Below, one piece after another: positions 53,164 to 62,231 of a stretch of 64,000 nt of DNA. The notes under the pieces were generated by a model. The model was given only the letters and a program-made list of their open reading frames with translations, was not told where the DNA came from and ran no database searches. The stretch is from Bradyrhizobium sp. 195. GTDB taxonomy: Bacteria; Pseudomonadota; Alphaproteobacteria; Rhizobiales; Xanthobacteraceae. The stretch is taken from assembly GCF_023101665.1 (NCBI RefSeq), contig NZ_CP082161.1:3782001-3846000 (forward strand), written 5' to 3'. The first letter of the stretch is position 1. Each line of letters begins with the position of its first letter. A program made the translations under genes and the position numbers.

Positions 53164-53994
53164 ATGGCCAAGAAGAAACGCGGCGATGCGCACGGAGGCG
53201 GTCACGGCTGGTTCGTGACCTTCGCCGACCTGATGGGCCTGATGATGAGCTTCTTCGTGATGCTCGTCGCATTCTCGACGCAGGACGCCAACAAGCTGAA
53301 GATCGTCGCAGGATCGATGCGCGACGCCTTCGGTGTGCAGAGCGAAGCGCGCTATGCCGGCATCGTCGAGTCCGACGGTTTGCCGACCCGCCCACGGCTG
53401 AAGAACGTCGACCATATCCAGCCCGAGGACGCCTCCAACACGCCGACGCCGGATCAGGAGGATCGCGACCGCACGTCGGGGGCGAAGATCAAGGTCGACC
53501 GCAATTTCGCGCTCGCCGCGGCCTCGCTGCGCCAGGCGCTGCAGGACATGCCGGAACTGACCGAGATGTCCAAGCACATCATGTTTGAGGAGACCAAGCA
53601 GGGTCTCAACCTGGAGATCGTCGACCAGGACGGCCGCTCGATGTTCGCCGACGGCTCCAAGGTGCCCTATGACCGCACCCGCCGTCTGGTCGAAAAGCTC
53701 GCGATCCCGCTCAAGGCCACGCCGCTCCGCGTCTCCATCGCCGGCCACACCGCGGCGGGCTTCGTGCCGACCCGCAGCGAGTACGGCGCCTTCGATCTGT
53801 CGGCCGATCGCGCCAATGCCGTGCGCCAGATCCTCGAACGCGAAGGCCTGCCGCCGTCGCACATCTTCGCCGTCTCCGGAAAGGCGGACACCCAGCCGCT
53901 GTTTCCGGACGATCCTTCGCTCGCGGCCAACCGGCGGGTGACCATCACCCTGATGCGCGAAGATCCGCCGCTGCCGCCGAATCTGAAGCCCTAA
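53164..53994 (+). CDS. MotB/OmpA-like stator subunit
   Basis: 276 residues. A very short N-terminus leads into a single helix with the ion-binding Asp22 (WFVTFADLMGLMMSFFVML). A periplasmic linker of about 100 residues and a C-terminal OmpA-like peptidoglycan-binding domain follow (RVSIAGHTAAG, FDLSADRANAVRQIL, AANRRVTITL). The first OmpA motif has GHTA where GHTD is usual. Its overall plan fits MotB/PomB. It forms an operon with the MotA-like gene. Confidence 0.88.
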   Translation: MAKKKRGDAHGGGHGWFVTFADLMGLMMSFFVMLVAFSTQDANKLKIVAGSMRDAFGVQSEARYAGIVESDGLPTRPRLKNVDHIQPEDASNTPTPDQEDRDRTSGAKIKVDRNFALAAASLRQALQDMPELTEMSKHIMFEETKQGLNLEIVDQDGRSMFADGSKVPYDRTRRLVEKLAIPLKATPLRVSIAGHTAAGFVPTRSEYGAFDLSADRANAVRQILEREGLPPSHIFAVSGKADTQPLFPDDPSLAANRRVTITLMREDPPLPPNLKP

Positions 53995-54039
53995 GCATGA
54001 TCCGGTAAAGTGGGCACCGGTTTTCCGACAGATCATGCT
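53994..54039. repeat. Short rhizobial palindrome (AGCATGATCCGG type)
   Basis: Outer arms AGCATGATC and GATCATGCT flank a centre with AAAGTGGGCACCGGTTTTCCG. This is a familiar short interspersed palindrome of Rhizobiales. It begins at the stop codon of the MotB-like gene and may act as a terminator. Confidence 0.75.
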
Positions 54040-54223
54040 CGGAAAATATGTCCTCTTGCGTTACCATTTTACCTGAGGCATGTCGTCGCGCGGGCGACGA
54101 ACGTTGCTGCGGTGTCACAGCTTCTGCCTGGGCGCCTGCTATGGTGATGGGCTGATTGACAGGCGCGCCGGAAGCGTCGAAAGGCGCCGGATCAATTCCA
54201 GGGAAGAAGCGTTTTCCACCTTC

Positions 54224-56125
54224 ATGACGGCGAGCATCACACAGGCCGAGACCCAGGATGGGCAACCGGTCACCTCAGGTTTTTGGGCCCTTACGCTCGG
54301 GAGCATCGGCGTCGTCTTCGGCGATATCGGTACCTCGCCCCTCTATGCATTCCACGAGGCCGTCAAGGCCGCGGCCCATGGCGAGCCGGTCTCGCGGGTC
54401 ATCGTGCTGGGCGTGCTCTCGCTGATCCTGTGGGCGCTGTTGATCGTCGTCACCGCCAAATACGTTCTGCTGCTGCTGCGCGCCGACAATAACGGGGAGG
54501 GCGGCACGCTTTCTCTGATGGCGCTCGGCCAGCGCGCGCTCGGGCGGCGAAGCTGGGTTCTGCTCGCGCTCGGCGTGGTCGGCGCCTCCATGTTCATCGG
54601 CGATTCCATGATCACGCCGGCGATCTCGGTGCTGTCGGCGGTCGAAGGCCTGAAGCTCGCAACCCCCGCGCTCGAGCATTACGTGGTGCCGCTCACCGTG
54701 CTCATCCTGGTGCTGCTGTTCGCGGTCCAGAGCAAGGGGACCGCGCTGGTGGCCTCGGCCTTCGGGCCGGTGATGGTGGTCTGGTTCGCCGTCATCGCGG
54801 TGATGGGGGCGGTCCATATCGCCGACGACCCGACCGTGCTGGCGGCGATCAATCCCTATTACGCGGTGCAGTTCGTGCTGTCGCACGGCACGATCGGCCT
54901 TGTGACGCTCGGCGCGGTGTTCCTGGCGGTGACGGGGGGCGAGGCGCTCTATGCCGATCTCGGCCATTTCGGCCGCAAGCCGATCCAATTGGCCTGGATG
55001 TTCTTCGTACTTCCCGCGCTTTTGATCAATTATTTCGGGCAGGGCGCGCTGGTGCTGTCCGATCCGAGCGCCATCGAGCATTCCTTCTATCGCATGGTGC
55101 CCGAAGGCCTGGTGCTGCCGCTGGTCGGGCTTGCGACCGCAGCGACCGTGATCGCGAGCCAGGCGGTGATCACCGGTGCCTATTCGCTGGTCTATCAGGC
55201 GGTGCAACTCGGCCTGCTGCCGCGTTTCGAGGTCCGTTATACGTCCGAGACCCATGCCGGCCAGATCTACCTTCCGCGGGTGAACCGGCTGCTGCTGATC
55301 GGCGTGATGCTGCTGGTCCTGCTGTTTCACACCCCCAGCAATCTGGCCTCGGCCTACGGCATCGCGGTCTCCACCACCATGGTCGCCGACGGCATCATGG
55401 GCTTCGTCGTGATCTGGAAATTGTGGAACTGGCGCGCCGCCACGGCTGCTGCCGTGATCGTGCCCTTCGTTGTCGTCGACCTGAGCTTCTTCAGCGCCAA
55501 TCTTCTGAAGCTGCTCGAGGGCGCCTGGGTGCCACTGCTGTTCGGCGTGGCCATGGCGGGGACGATCTGGACCTGGCGGAAGGGCTCCGGGATTCTGATC
55601 CAGAAGACGCGCCGGATCGAGGTGCCGCTCGACGATCTGATCCGGAGCCTCGAGAAGCGGCCCCCGCATATTGTCAAGGGCACCGCTGTGTTCCTGACCA
55701 GCGATCCCTCGTTCGTGCCGACCGCGCTGCTGCACAATCTCAAGCACAACAAGGTGCTGCATGAGCACAACGTGATCCTGACCATCGAGACCGCGCACAC
55801 GCCGCGGGTGGACCTGTCCGAGCGGTTCCGGATGGAAAAGATCAGCGAGAAATTCTCCAAGGTCCGGCTGCGCTTCGGCTACATGGAGCAGCCGAACGTG
55901 CCCAAGGCCCTCGCGATCGCGCGCAAGCAGGGCTGGCAGTTCGACATCATGTCGACGTCGTTCTTCGTGTCGCGAAGGTCGCTGAAAGCGTCGGCGCAGT
56001 CGGGCATGCCGCTGTGGCAGGACCATCTGTTCATCGCGCTCAGCCGGTCCGCCAACGACGCCACGGATTACTTCCAAATCCCCACCGGCCGGGTGGTTGA
56101 AGTCGGAACCCAGGTCACCATCTAG
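54224..56125 (+). CDS. kup: Low-affinity K+ uptake protein Kup, copy 1
   Basis: 633 residues, 12 transmembrane helices and a cytosolic C-terminal domain. It is a proton-coupled potassium symporter. Family motifs are [21 protein letters not shown] near the start, [51 protein letters not shown] and [23 protein letters not shown] 54224 (MTASITQAE) gives a normal N-terminus. It is a tandem paralogue of the gene at 56268; the C-terminal domains are nearly alike ([14 protein letters not shown]). Confidence 0.94.
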   Translation: MTASITQAETQDGQPVTSGFWALTLGSIGVVFGDIGTSPLYAFHEAVKAAAHGEPVSRVIVLGVLSLILWALLIVVTAKYVLLLLRADNNGEGGTLSLMALGQRALGRRSWVLLALGVVGASMFIGDSMITPAISVLSAVEGLKLATPALEHYVVPLTVLILVLLFAVQSKGTALVASAFGPVMVVWFAVIAVMGAVHIADDPTVLAAINPYYAVQFVLSHGTIGLVTLGAVFLAVTGGEALYADLGHFGRKPIQLAWMFFVLPALLINYFGQGALVLSDPSAIEHSFYRMVPEGLVLPLVGLATAATVIASQAVITGAYSLVYQAVQLGLLPRFEVRYTSETHAGQIYLPRVNRLLLIGVMLLVLLFHTPSNLASAYGIAVSTTMVADGIMGFVVIWKLWNWRAATAAAVIVPFVVVDLSFFSANLLKLLEGAWVPLLFGVAMAGTIWTWRKGSGILIQKTRRIEVPLDDLIRSLEKRPPHIVKGTAVFLTSDPSFVPTALLHNLKHNKVLHEHNVILTIETAHTPRVDLSERFRMEKISEKFSKVRLRFGYMEQPNVPKALAIARKQGWQFDIMSTSFFVSRRSLKASAQSGMPLWQDHLFIALSRSANDATDYFQIPTGRVVEVGTQVTI

Positions 56126-56267
56126 AACGCGCCGTGCCTGAGCCATGCGAATTTGCATGGCTAAGCTCCGAAATCGGGCTAGGCTATGCCGGCAGCGCAG
56201 GACTATAAGCCGCGCGCGCTTCCGCCATTGTGCAGTGAAGCATTTTTAGAGGCCACTGGGCTCTCCC

Positions 56268-58196
56268 ATGACAAGCGATGTAGCGATTTCCGCCCCGGAA
56301 ACGGCGGCGGCCAATGGGCATGGCGAGGCCCACACCACCGCCCGTTTCGGCGCGCTGACGCTCGGCAGCATCGGCGTCGTCTACGGCGATATCGGCACCA
56401 GCCCGCTCTATGCGTTCCGTGAAGCGGTGATGGCCGCCTCGGGCGCAGAGGGGTTGCCGACGCCGGCAGCGGTGCTCGGCGTGCTCTCCCTGATCCTGTG
56501 GGCGCTCATCGTCGTGGTGACGCTCAAATACGTCGTGATCCTGCTCCGTGCCGACAACAATGGCGAGGGCGGCACGTTGGCACTGATGGCGCTGGCCCAG
56601 CGCGCCGTCGGCACCGGCGGGACGACCATCGTCCTGCTCGGCATCATCTCCGGCGCGTTGTTCTACGGCGATGCCGTGATCACGCCGGCGCTCTCGGTGC
56701 TGTCGGCGATCGAGGGCATGAAGGACGTCACGCTCCGGTTCGAGCCCTATATCGTGCCGCTGACGGTTGTGATCCTGGTCTGCCTGTTCGCGGTGCAGTC
56801 GCGCGGAACCGCCCGCGTCGCCGCCTTCTTCGGCCCGATCATGTGCGTCTGGTTCGCGGTCATTGCGGCGGCGGCGATCCATCCCATCATCCAGCAGCCG
56901 CAAGTCCTGTACGCGCTGAACCCGCTCTACGCCGTGTCCTTCATGATCCATCACGGCATCATCGGCTTTGTCACGCTGGGCGCCGTGTTCCTGGCGGTTA
57001 CCGGCGCCGAGGCGCTCTATGCCGACCTCGGCCATTTCGGCAAACGGCCGATCCAGATTGCGTGGCTGTCGATCGTGCTGCCATCGCTGGCGCTGAACTA
57101 TCTCGGGCAGGGCGCGCTCGTCCTCAGCGATCCCGGCGCGATCGTCAGCCCATTCTTCCAGCTCTTCCCGCAAGGTTTCTTCCGCGGCAGCATGGTCGTG
57201 CTCGCCACCATGGCGACCGTCATCGCGAGCCAGGCGGTCATTACCGGCGCCTATTCGCTGACGCGCCAGGCGATTCAGCTTGGGCTGCTGCCGCGCTTCG
57301 AAATTCGTCATACCTCTGAAGCCCATTCCGGCCAGATCTTCATCCCGCGCATCAACCAGCTCTTGCTGCTCGCCGTGGTGCTGCTGGTGCTGCTGTTCCG
57401 CTCCTCCAGCGCGCTGGCCTCGGCCTATGGCATCTCCGTGACCGGGACCATGGTGGTCACGGCGATGATGGGCTTCGTGGTGATCTGGAAGGTCTGGCGG
57501 TGGTCGCCGCTCGCGGCCGCCGCGCTGATTGCCCCGTTCCTGTTCCTCGACCTGACCTTCCTGGCGGCCAACCTGCTCAAGGTGTTCGAGGGTGGCTGGG
57601 TGCCGCTCGCGCTCGGCGCGCTCATGATCATCCTGATGTACACGTGGCGCCGCGGCAGCCGGCTGCTGTTCGAGAAGTCGCGCAAGCTCGAGTTCCCGCT
57701 CGCGGACCTCGTGGCGATGCTGGAGAAGCGGCCGCCGCAGCGGGTGCCCGGCACCGCCGTGTTCCTGACCTCGGACCCGCTCAGCGCGCCGACCGCGCTG
57801 ATGCATAGTCTGAAGCACTACAAAGTGCTGCATGAGAAGAATGTCATTCTCACCATCGAGACGGCGCAGACCCCGCGGATCGATCCGGCCGAGCGCGTGA
57901 AGCTGGAGCAGATCTCACCGACCTTCTCCAAGGTGACGCTGAAATTCGGCTTCATGGAATCGCCCAACGTGCCGAAGGCGCTGGCGATCGCCCGCAAGCT
58001 CGGCTGGCAGTTCGACATCATGTCGACCTCGTTCTTCCTGTCGCGGAGGGCGCTGAAACCAGCCGCCCATTCCGGCATGCCGCGCTGGCAGGACCGCCTG
58101 TTCATCTCGCTCAGCCGCTCCGCCAACGACGCCACGGACTATTTCCAGATACCCTCGGGCCGTGTGGTCGAGGTTGGAACGCAGGTGACGATCTAG
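56268..58196 (+). CDS. kup: Low-affinity K+ uptake protein Kup, copy 2
   Basis: 642 residues with the same layout as the preceding gene: [72 protein letters not shown] and [21 protein letters not shown]-terminal domain from about residue 470. Differences from copy 1 are spread throughout, so the duplication is old. The 142-base gap between the two has no terminator hairpin that I could see, so joint transcription is possible. Confidence 0.94.
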   Translation: MTSDVAISAPETAAANGHGEAHTTARFGALTLGSIGVVYGDIGTSPLYAFREAVMAASGAEGLPTPAAVLGVLSLILWALIVVVTLKYVVILLRADNNGEGGTLALMALAQRAVGTGGTTIVLLGIISGALFYGDAVITPALSVLSAIEGMKDVTLRFEPYIVPLTVVILVCLFAVQSRGTARVAAFFGPIMCVWFAVIAAAAIHPIIQQPQVLYALNPLYAVSFMIHHGIIGFVTLGAVFLAVTGAEALYADLGHFGKRPIQIAWLSIVLPSLALNYLGQGALVLSDPGAIVSPFFQLFPQGFFRGSMVVLATMATVIASQAVITGAYSLTRQAIQLGLLPRFEIRHTSEAHSGQIFIPRINQLLLLAVVLLVLLFRSSSALASAYGISVTGTMVVTAMMGFVVIWKVWRWSPLAAAALIAPFLFLDLTFLAANLLKVFEGGWVPLALGALMIILMYTWRRGSRLLFEKSRKLEFPLADLVAMLEKRPPQRVPGTAVFLTSDPLSAPTALMHSLKHYKVLHEKNVILTIETAQTPRIDPAERVKLEQISPTFSKVTLKFGFMESPNVPKALAIARKLGWQFDIMSTSFFLSRRALKPAAHSGMPRWQDRLFISLSRSANDATDYFQIPSGRVVEVGTQVTI

Positions 58197-58203
58197 CGCC
58201 GCT

Positions 58204-58325
58204 GTCGTCGCCCGGCTTGACCGGGCGACCCAGTATTCCAGAGACGGCGCGGCTAGAACCGAGGAGCCGCAGCGTACTGGATTCCCCGCTCCAGTGCGCA
58301 ATTGCGCACAAGGCGGGGAATGACA
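58204..58325. repeat. Interspersed palindromic repeat, family A, copy 3
   Basis: CGTCGCCCGGCTTGACCGGGCGAC hairpin in parts, then CCCAGTATTCCAG, a centre, GTACTGGATTCCCCGC and GCGGGGAATGAC. Same plan as copies at 34120 and 45793. It follows the second kup gene and may end its transcript. Confidence 0.82.
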
Positions 58326-58519
58326 CCAAACGCGCGGTGAGAGGTGAAGTGGGTCTCCCAGGCAGGGGCCCGAAAGCCGCGCTTCAAGTCGCTGCGATTT
58401 AGCTTTAACTTGCGCCGGGCGGCTCAAGCCTTTGTAGCGCTTGATTTTCACAAGCCGAGAGGCGAGGTTGCCGCCGCCGGGGACGCCCCGGCCTACGGCT
58501 CGCGATGTTGGAGGATGAT

Positions 58520-58846
58520 GTGGCAAACCAGGTACAGGATCTGACCCCGGACGAGGTCTCCAAGGGTGTCGCGGAAGGGCGCTATCTGCTGGTCGACGTG
58601 CGCGAGCCGAACGAGGTCGAAGCCGAGGCCTATCCCTACGGCGTTGTGGTGCCGCTCTCGACCTTCGATCCAAAGGCGATCCCCGATCCCCAAGGCAAGG
58701 AGGTCGTGTTCGCCTGCCGCTCAGGCAAGCGCTCGGTGACCGCCTCGCTCGCGGCGCAGGCCGCGGGCCTGCCTTACGACAAGCATCTGGCCGGCGGCAT
58801 GCTAGGCTGGAAGGCGGCGGGTCTTCCCAGCAAGGTCGGCGGCTGA
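58520..58846 (+). CDS. Rhodanese-like domain protein
   Basis: 108 residues, a single rhodanese domain. Active-site loop FACRSGKRS has the catalytic Cys, DVREPNEVEAEAYPYG is the CH2A-like motif, and LAGGMLGWKAAGLP ends the domain as in GlpE/PspE-type proteins. Transfers sulfane sulfur; acceptor unknown. The GTG start at 58520 has GGAGG five bases upstream, which argues against the in-frame ATG at 58505. It lies eight bases before an aminotransferase gene. Confidence 0.88.
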   Translation: MANQVQDLTPDEVSKGVAEGRYLLVDVREPNEVEAEAYPYGVVVPLSTFDPKAIPDPQGKEVVFACRSGKRSVTASLAAQAAGLPYDKHLAGGMLGWKAAGLPSKVGG

Positions 58847-58854
58847 TCGGCCCC

Positions 58855-60033
58855 ATGTCCAAAAGCGCTTCCCTGAACAAGGTTTTTGCCGACCTTCCCG
58901 TCACCATCTTCGAGGCGATGTCGCAGGCCGCGCGCGACAATGCCGCTATTAATCTCGGCCAGGGCTTTCCGGACGATCCCGGCCCCGAGGACATCCGCCG
59001 CGCCGCGGCCGACGCCTCGCTGAACGGCTATAACCAGTATCCCTCGATGATGGGCCTGCCGGAGCTGCGCCAGGCCATCGCGACCCATTACGGACATTGG
59101 CACGGCCTCAAGCTCGATCCGATGAGCGAGGTGATGGTCACCTCCGGCGGCACTGAGGCGCTGACCTCGGCCATCCTCGCGGTGGTCCAGCCCGGCGACG
59201 AGGTGGTGTGCTTCCAGCCGGTCTATGATTCCTACCTGCCGATTATCCGCCAGGCCGGCGGCATTCCGCGCCTGGTGCGGCTCGAGCCGCCGCATTGGCG
59301 TCTGAATGAGGACATGCTGAAAAGCGTCTTCAATTCAAAGACCAAGGCGGTGCTCTTCAACAATCCCTTGAATCCGTCCGCGGTGGTCTATCCGCGCGAG
59401 GATCTCGAGCTGCTCGCGCGCTACTGCCAGGAGTTCGACGTCATCGCGATCTGCGACGAGGTCTGGGAGCATGTCACCTTTGACGAGCACAAGCACATCC
59501 CGCTGATCACCATCCCGGGCATGCGCGATCGCACCATCAAGGTCGGCTCGGCCGGCAAGATCTTCTCGCTGACCGGGTGGAAGATCGGCTTCGTCTGCGC
59601 CGCACCGCCGTTGCTGCGCGTCGCCGCCAAGGTGCACCAGTTCCTGACCTTCACCACTGCGCCGAACCTGCAGGCCGCTGTCGCCTACGGCCTCGGCAAG
59701 GAGGACGACTACTTCCTGTCGATGCGCAAGGACCTGGCGCGAAGCAGGGACCGCCTGGCCAAGGGGCTGGAGAGCCTCGGCTTCCCCGTGCTGAAGTCAC
59801 AAGGCACCTACTTCCTCACCGTCGATCTGTCGCCGCTCGGCCTCAACGAGAGCGACACCGAGTTCTGCTGGCGGATCGTGAAGGACTACAAGGTGGCGGC
59901 GATCCCGGTCTCGGCCTTCTATGAGCAGGACCCCGTGACCTCGGTGGTGCGCTTCTGCTTCGCCAAGAAGGACGAGACGCTCGACACCGCGCTGGAGCGG
60001 CTGTCGGATGCGGTGCGCGGACGCAAGAGGTAG
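58855..60033 (+). CDS. Class I/II PLP-dependent aminotransferase
   Basis: 392 residues, fold type I. Motifs: NLGQGFPDDPGPED, YNQYPSMMGLPELRQAIA, TSGGTEALTSAIL, NNPLNPSAVVYPREDLE, the Asp-rich ICDEVWEHVTFD and PLP-lysine motif SAGKIFSLTGWKIG. Best matches by eye are kynurenine/methionine aminotransferases (KAT/YbdL group). It lies in a tight operon with a rhodanese gene upstream and a polyamine-binding protein gene starting at the next base after its stop. Confidence 0.9.
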   Translation: MSKSASLNKVFADLPVTIFEAMSQAARDNAAINLGQGFPDDPGPEDIRRAAADASLNGYNQYPSMMGLPELRQAIATHYGHWHGLKLDPMSEVMVTSGGTEALTSAILAVVQPGDEVVCFQPVYDSYLPIIRQAGGIPRLVRLEPPHWRLNEDMLKSVFNSKTKAVLFNNPLNPSAVVYPREDLELLARYCQEFDVIAICDEVWEHVTFDEHKHIPLITIPGMRDRTIKVGSAGKIFSLTGWKIGFVCAAPPLLRVAAKVHQFLTFTTAPNLQAAVAYGLGKEDDYFLSMRKDLARSRDRLAKGLESLGFPVLKSQGTYFLTVDLSPLGLNESDTEFCWRIVKDYKVAAIPVSAFYEQDPVTSVVRFCFAKKDETLDTALERLSDAVRGRKR

Positions 60034-61158
60034 ATGATGAACGTCAGCCGCTCTGGTTTCGGCCTTGGTCTCTCGATCGCGGCAGCGCTGACGTTCCTTT
60101 CACAAGCGGCGACCGCCGAGGAGCGGGTCGTCAACTTCTACAACTGGTCCAACTACATGGCGCCGGATGTCCTGGAGTCCTTCACCAAGGAGACCGGCAT
60201 CAAGGTGGTCTACGACACGTTCGATGCCAACGAGACGCTGGAGACTCGCCTGATGGCCGGCAAGTCCGGCTATGACGTCGTGGTGCCCACCGCATACTTC
60301 CTGCAGCGCCAGATCAAGGCCAACATCTTCCAGAAGCTCGACAAGTCGAAGCTGCCGAACCTCACCAACGCCTGGCCGATGGTGACAAAGCATCTTGCGA
60401 CCTACGATCCCGGCAATGACTACGCCGCGAACTACATGTGGGGCACGACGGGCATCGGCTACAACGTCGCCAAGCGGAAGCAGATCCTCGGGCCGGACGC
60501 GAAGATCGACAGCTGGGACATCGTCTTCAAGCCGGAAAACCTCGCCAAGTTCAAAGACTGCGGCGTCCACATGCTCGACTCCGCCGACGACATCTTCCCG
60601 GCGGCGCTGAACTATCTCGGGCTCGATCCGAACTCGACCAAACAGGCGGACCTCGAGAAGGCCGCCGATATCGTCGCAAAAGTTCGCCCGTCCGTGCGCA
60701 AGTTTCACTCGTCTGAATATCTCAGCGCGCTCGCCACCGGCGAGATCTGCTTCGTGGTCGGCTGGTCCGGCGACATCATGCAGGCCCGCGCCCGCGCCGC
60801 CGAAGCCAAGAAGGGCAACAGCAGCGGCATCGAGATCGGCTATGCGATCCCGAAGGAGGGCGCGCAGATGTTCTTCGACAATCTCGCGATCCCCGCGGAT
60901 GCCAAGAACGTCAAGGAAGCCTACGAGCTGATCAACTATCTCTATCGGCCTGATGTCGCCGCCAAGAACTCGGACTTCCTGTCCTACGCCAGCGGCAACC
61001 TCGCCAGCCAGAAGCTGGTCGATCCGAAAATTTTGAACGACAAGAACATCTATCCGGACGAGGCGACACTCGCAAAATTGTTCGTCATCACCGCGCGCGA
61101 GCCGGCGACGCAGCGGATCATCAATCGGCTCTGGACCAAGGTGAAGACGGGGCGCTGA
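60034..61158 (+). CDS. Polyamine ABC transporter substrate-binding protein (PotF-like)
   Basis: 374 residues with a signal peptide (FGLGLSIAAALTFLSQAATAEE). Mature region begins VVNFYNWSNYMAPDVLESF, the typical PotD/PotF start. Further PotF motifs are YDVVVPTAYFLQRQI, NYMWGTTGIGYNV and LATGEICFVVGWSGDIMQA, IPKEGAQMFFDNLAIPADA. It binds putrescine or spermidine in the periplasm. No permease or ATPase gene follows, so it is an orphan here. ATG 60034 follows the aminotransferase stop directly. Confidence 0.9.
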   Translation: MMNVSRSGFGLGLSIAAALTFLSQAATAEERVVNFYNWSNYMAPDVLESFTKETGIKVVYDTFDANETLETRLMAGKSGYDVVVPTAYFLQRQIKANIFQKLDKSKLPNLTNAWPMVTKHLATYDPGNDYAANYMWGTTGIGYNVAKRKQILGPDAKIDSWDIVFKPENLAKFKDCGVHMLDSADDIFPAALNYLGLDPNSTKQADLEKAADIVAKVRPSVRKFHSSEYLSALATGEICFVVGWSGDIMQARARAAEAKKGNSSGIEIGYAIPKEGAQMFFDNLAIPADAKNVKEAYELINYLYRPDVAAKNSDFLSYASGNLASQKLVDPKILNDKNIYPDEATLAKLFVITAREPATQRIINRLWTKVKTGR

Positions 61159-61169
61159 GCGATCGCACT

Positions 61170-61284
61170 CGTCATTGCGAGCGAAGCGAAGCAATCCAGA
61201 ATCTCACCGCGGGGGCACTTTGGATTGCTTCGTCGCCAGCGCAAAATTGCTTCGCAATTTTGTCGCGGGCTCCTCGCAATGACG
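61170..61284. repeat. Interspersed palindromic repeat, family B, single copy
   Basis: Ends CGTCATTGCGAG and CTCGCAATGACG are perfect inverse complements; an inner AAGCAATCCAG/GGATTGCTT pair and an extra AAAATTGC/GCAATTTT hairpin lie within. Same family as the B units of the tandem array at 28793. It sits between convergent potF-like and lpxXL genes. Confidence 0.85.
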
Positions 61285-61290
61285 ACGTAA

Positions 61291-62223
61291 CTACCGCCAC
61301 CTTCTATGCAGCCAGAGCCACTGCTCGGGATGCTCGCGCACCCAGCTTTCCACCACGCTCGTGATCGCCTGCGTCGTGCCCTGGATGTCGATCTTGCCGT
61401 CCGCATCGCGCACCGGCTGGACTTCCTCGGTCAGCTCGGCGGTGAAGCGGCCGCCGGGCAGGCGGATGATGCGGGCGCCGTGGATTGGGCATTCGATCTG
61501 GCGCAAGAGGCGCGCCAGCATCGGATTGGCGCGGGTCTTTCGGCCGAAGAAGGTGACCTCGACGCCGCCGGTCAGGTACTGGTCGATCAGCATGGCGACG
61601 TGCTTGCCGTCCTTCAGCGCCTGCGCGAGTCGCAACGGCGCATCACGCCCTGCCGGGATCAGCGTCCCCATATTGACCTGGCGCATCTCCTGGATGATGC
61701 GGTCGGCCGAGGCGATGTTCGGCCGGCGGTAGAGGATCGCGGCATCCAGCCCGTGCGCGACCGCGGCGAGCGCCGGCAATTCCCAATTGGCGAGGTGCGC
61801 GGCGAAGATCAGCGCCGGTTTGCCGTCGTCACGGATCTGGTCGAACAGCTCGATGCTGCGCGTGGGCAATTCGATCCGGCTCTTCTCCGGATGGTCGCGG
61901 TCGTAGTCCCAGACATGGTCCATATGGGCGAACTCGGCGCCGACGCGGCCGAGATTGTCCCACACGCCCATCAGGATCTGTTCGATCTCCTCCGGCGACT
62001 TCTCGGGGAAGGCGGCGGTGAGATTGGCGCGACCGATGCGGTGCTCGCGTAGGCGCGGACCGATCGTCTTGGTGACGCGCGCGAAAAAGTCCGAGGTCTT
62101 GACCGGATCGAAATAGCGCGTGGTCCGCAGCATGCCGACGGTGGCGGCGCCGATCAGGCCTCCGCTGACCGACTTGGCTGCATTCCGGGCGCGAATCTTC
62201 GTGCTGATGGGAATCAGCGCCAT
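61291..62223 (-). CDS. lpxXL: LpxXL-like lipid A very-long-chain acyltransferase (HtrB/LpxL family)
   Basis: 310 residues of the lysophospholipid acyltransferase-like LpxL/HtrB family, adding a secondary acyl chain to lipid A at the inner membrane. The catalytic HX4E motif is HLANWE near residue 145, followed by IPAGRDAPLRLAQALKDGKHVAMLIDQ and FFGRKTRANPMLARL. An N-terminal hydrophobic helix anchors it. Its place downstream of two FabF-type genes matches the acpXL-fabXL-lpxXL locus that attaches 27-hydroxyoctacosanoic-type chains. Start at 62223 is eight bases after the fabF stop. Confidence 0.88.
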   Translation of the reverse strand: MALIPISTKIRARNAAKSVSGGLIGAATVGMLRTTRYFDPVKTSDFFARVTKTIGPRLREHRIGRANLTAAFPEKSPEEIEQILMGVWDNLGRVGAEFAHMDHVWDYDRDHPEKSRIELPTRSIELFDQIRDDGKPALIFAAHLANWELPALAAVAHGLDAAILYRRPNIASADRIIQEMRQVNMGTLIPAGRDAPLRLAQALKDGKHVAMLIDQYLTGGVEVTFFGRKTRANPMLARLLRQIECPIHGARIIRLPGGRFTAELTEEVQPVRDADGKIDIQGTTQAITSVVESWVREHPEQWLWLHRRWR

Positions 62224-62231
62224 GCGTCCGG

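Noticed and set aside
54275..56158. Very long open frame (over 600 codons) on the minus strand opposite the first kup gene
   Set aside because: It is the antisense of a clear Kup gene; its translation is rich in Arg, His, Asp and Gln and has no motif. It arises from high third-position GC. The same holds for similar frames opposite the second kup, dctM, coxN, TerC/YqhA, cysS and the mrp region.
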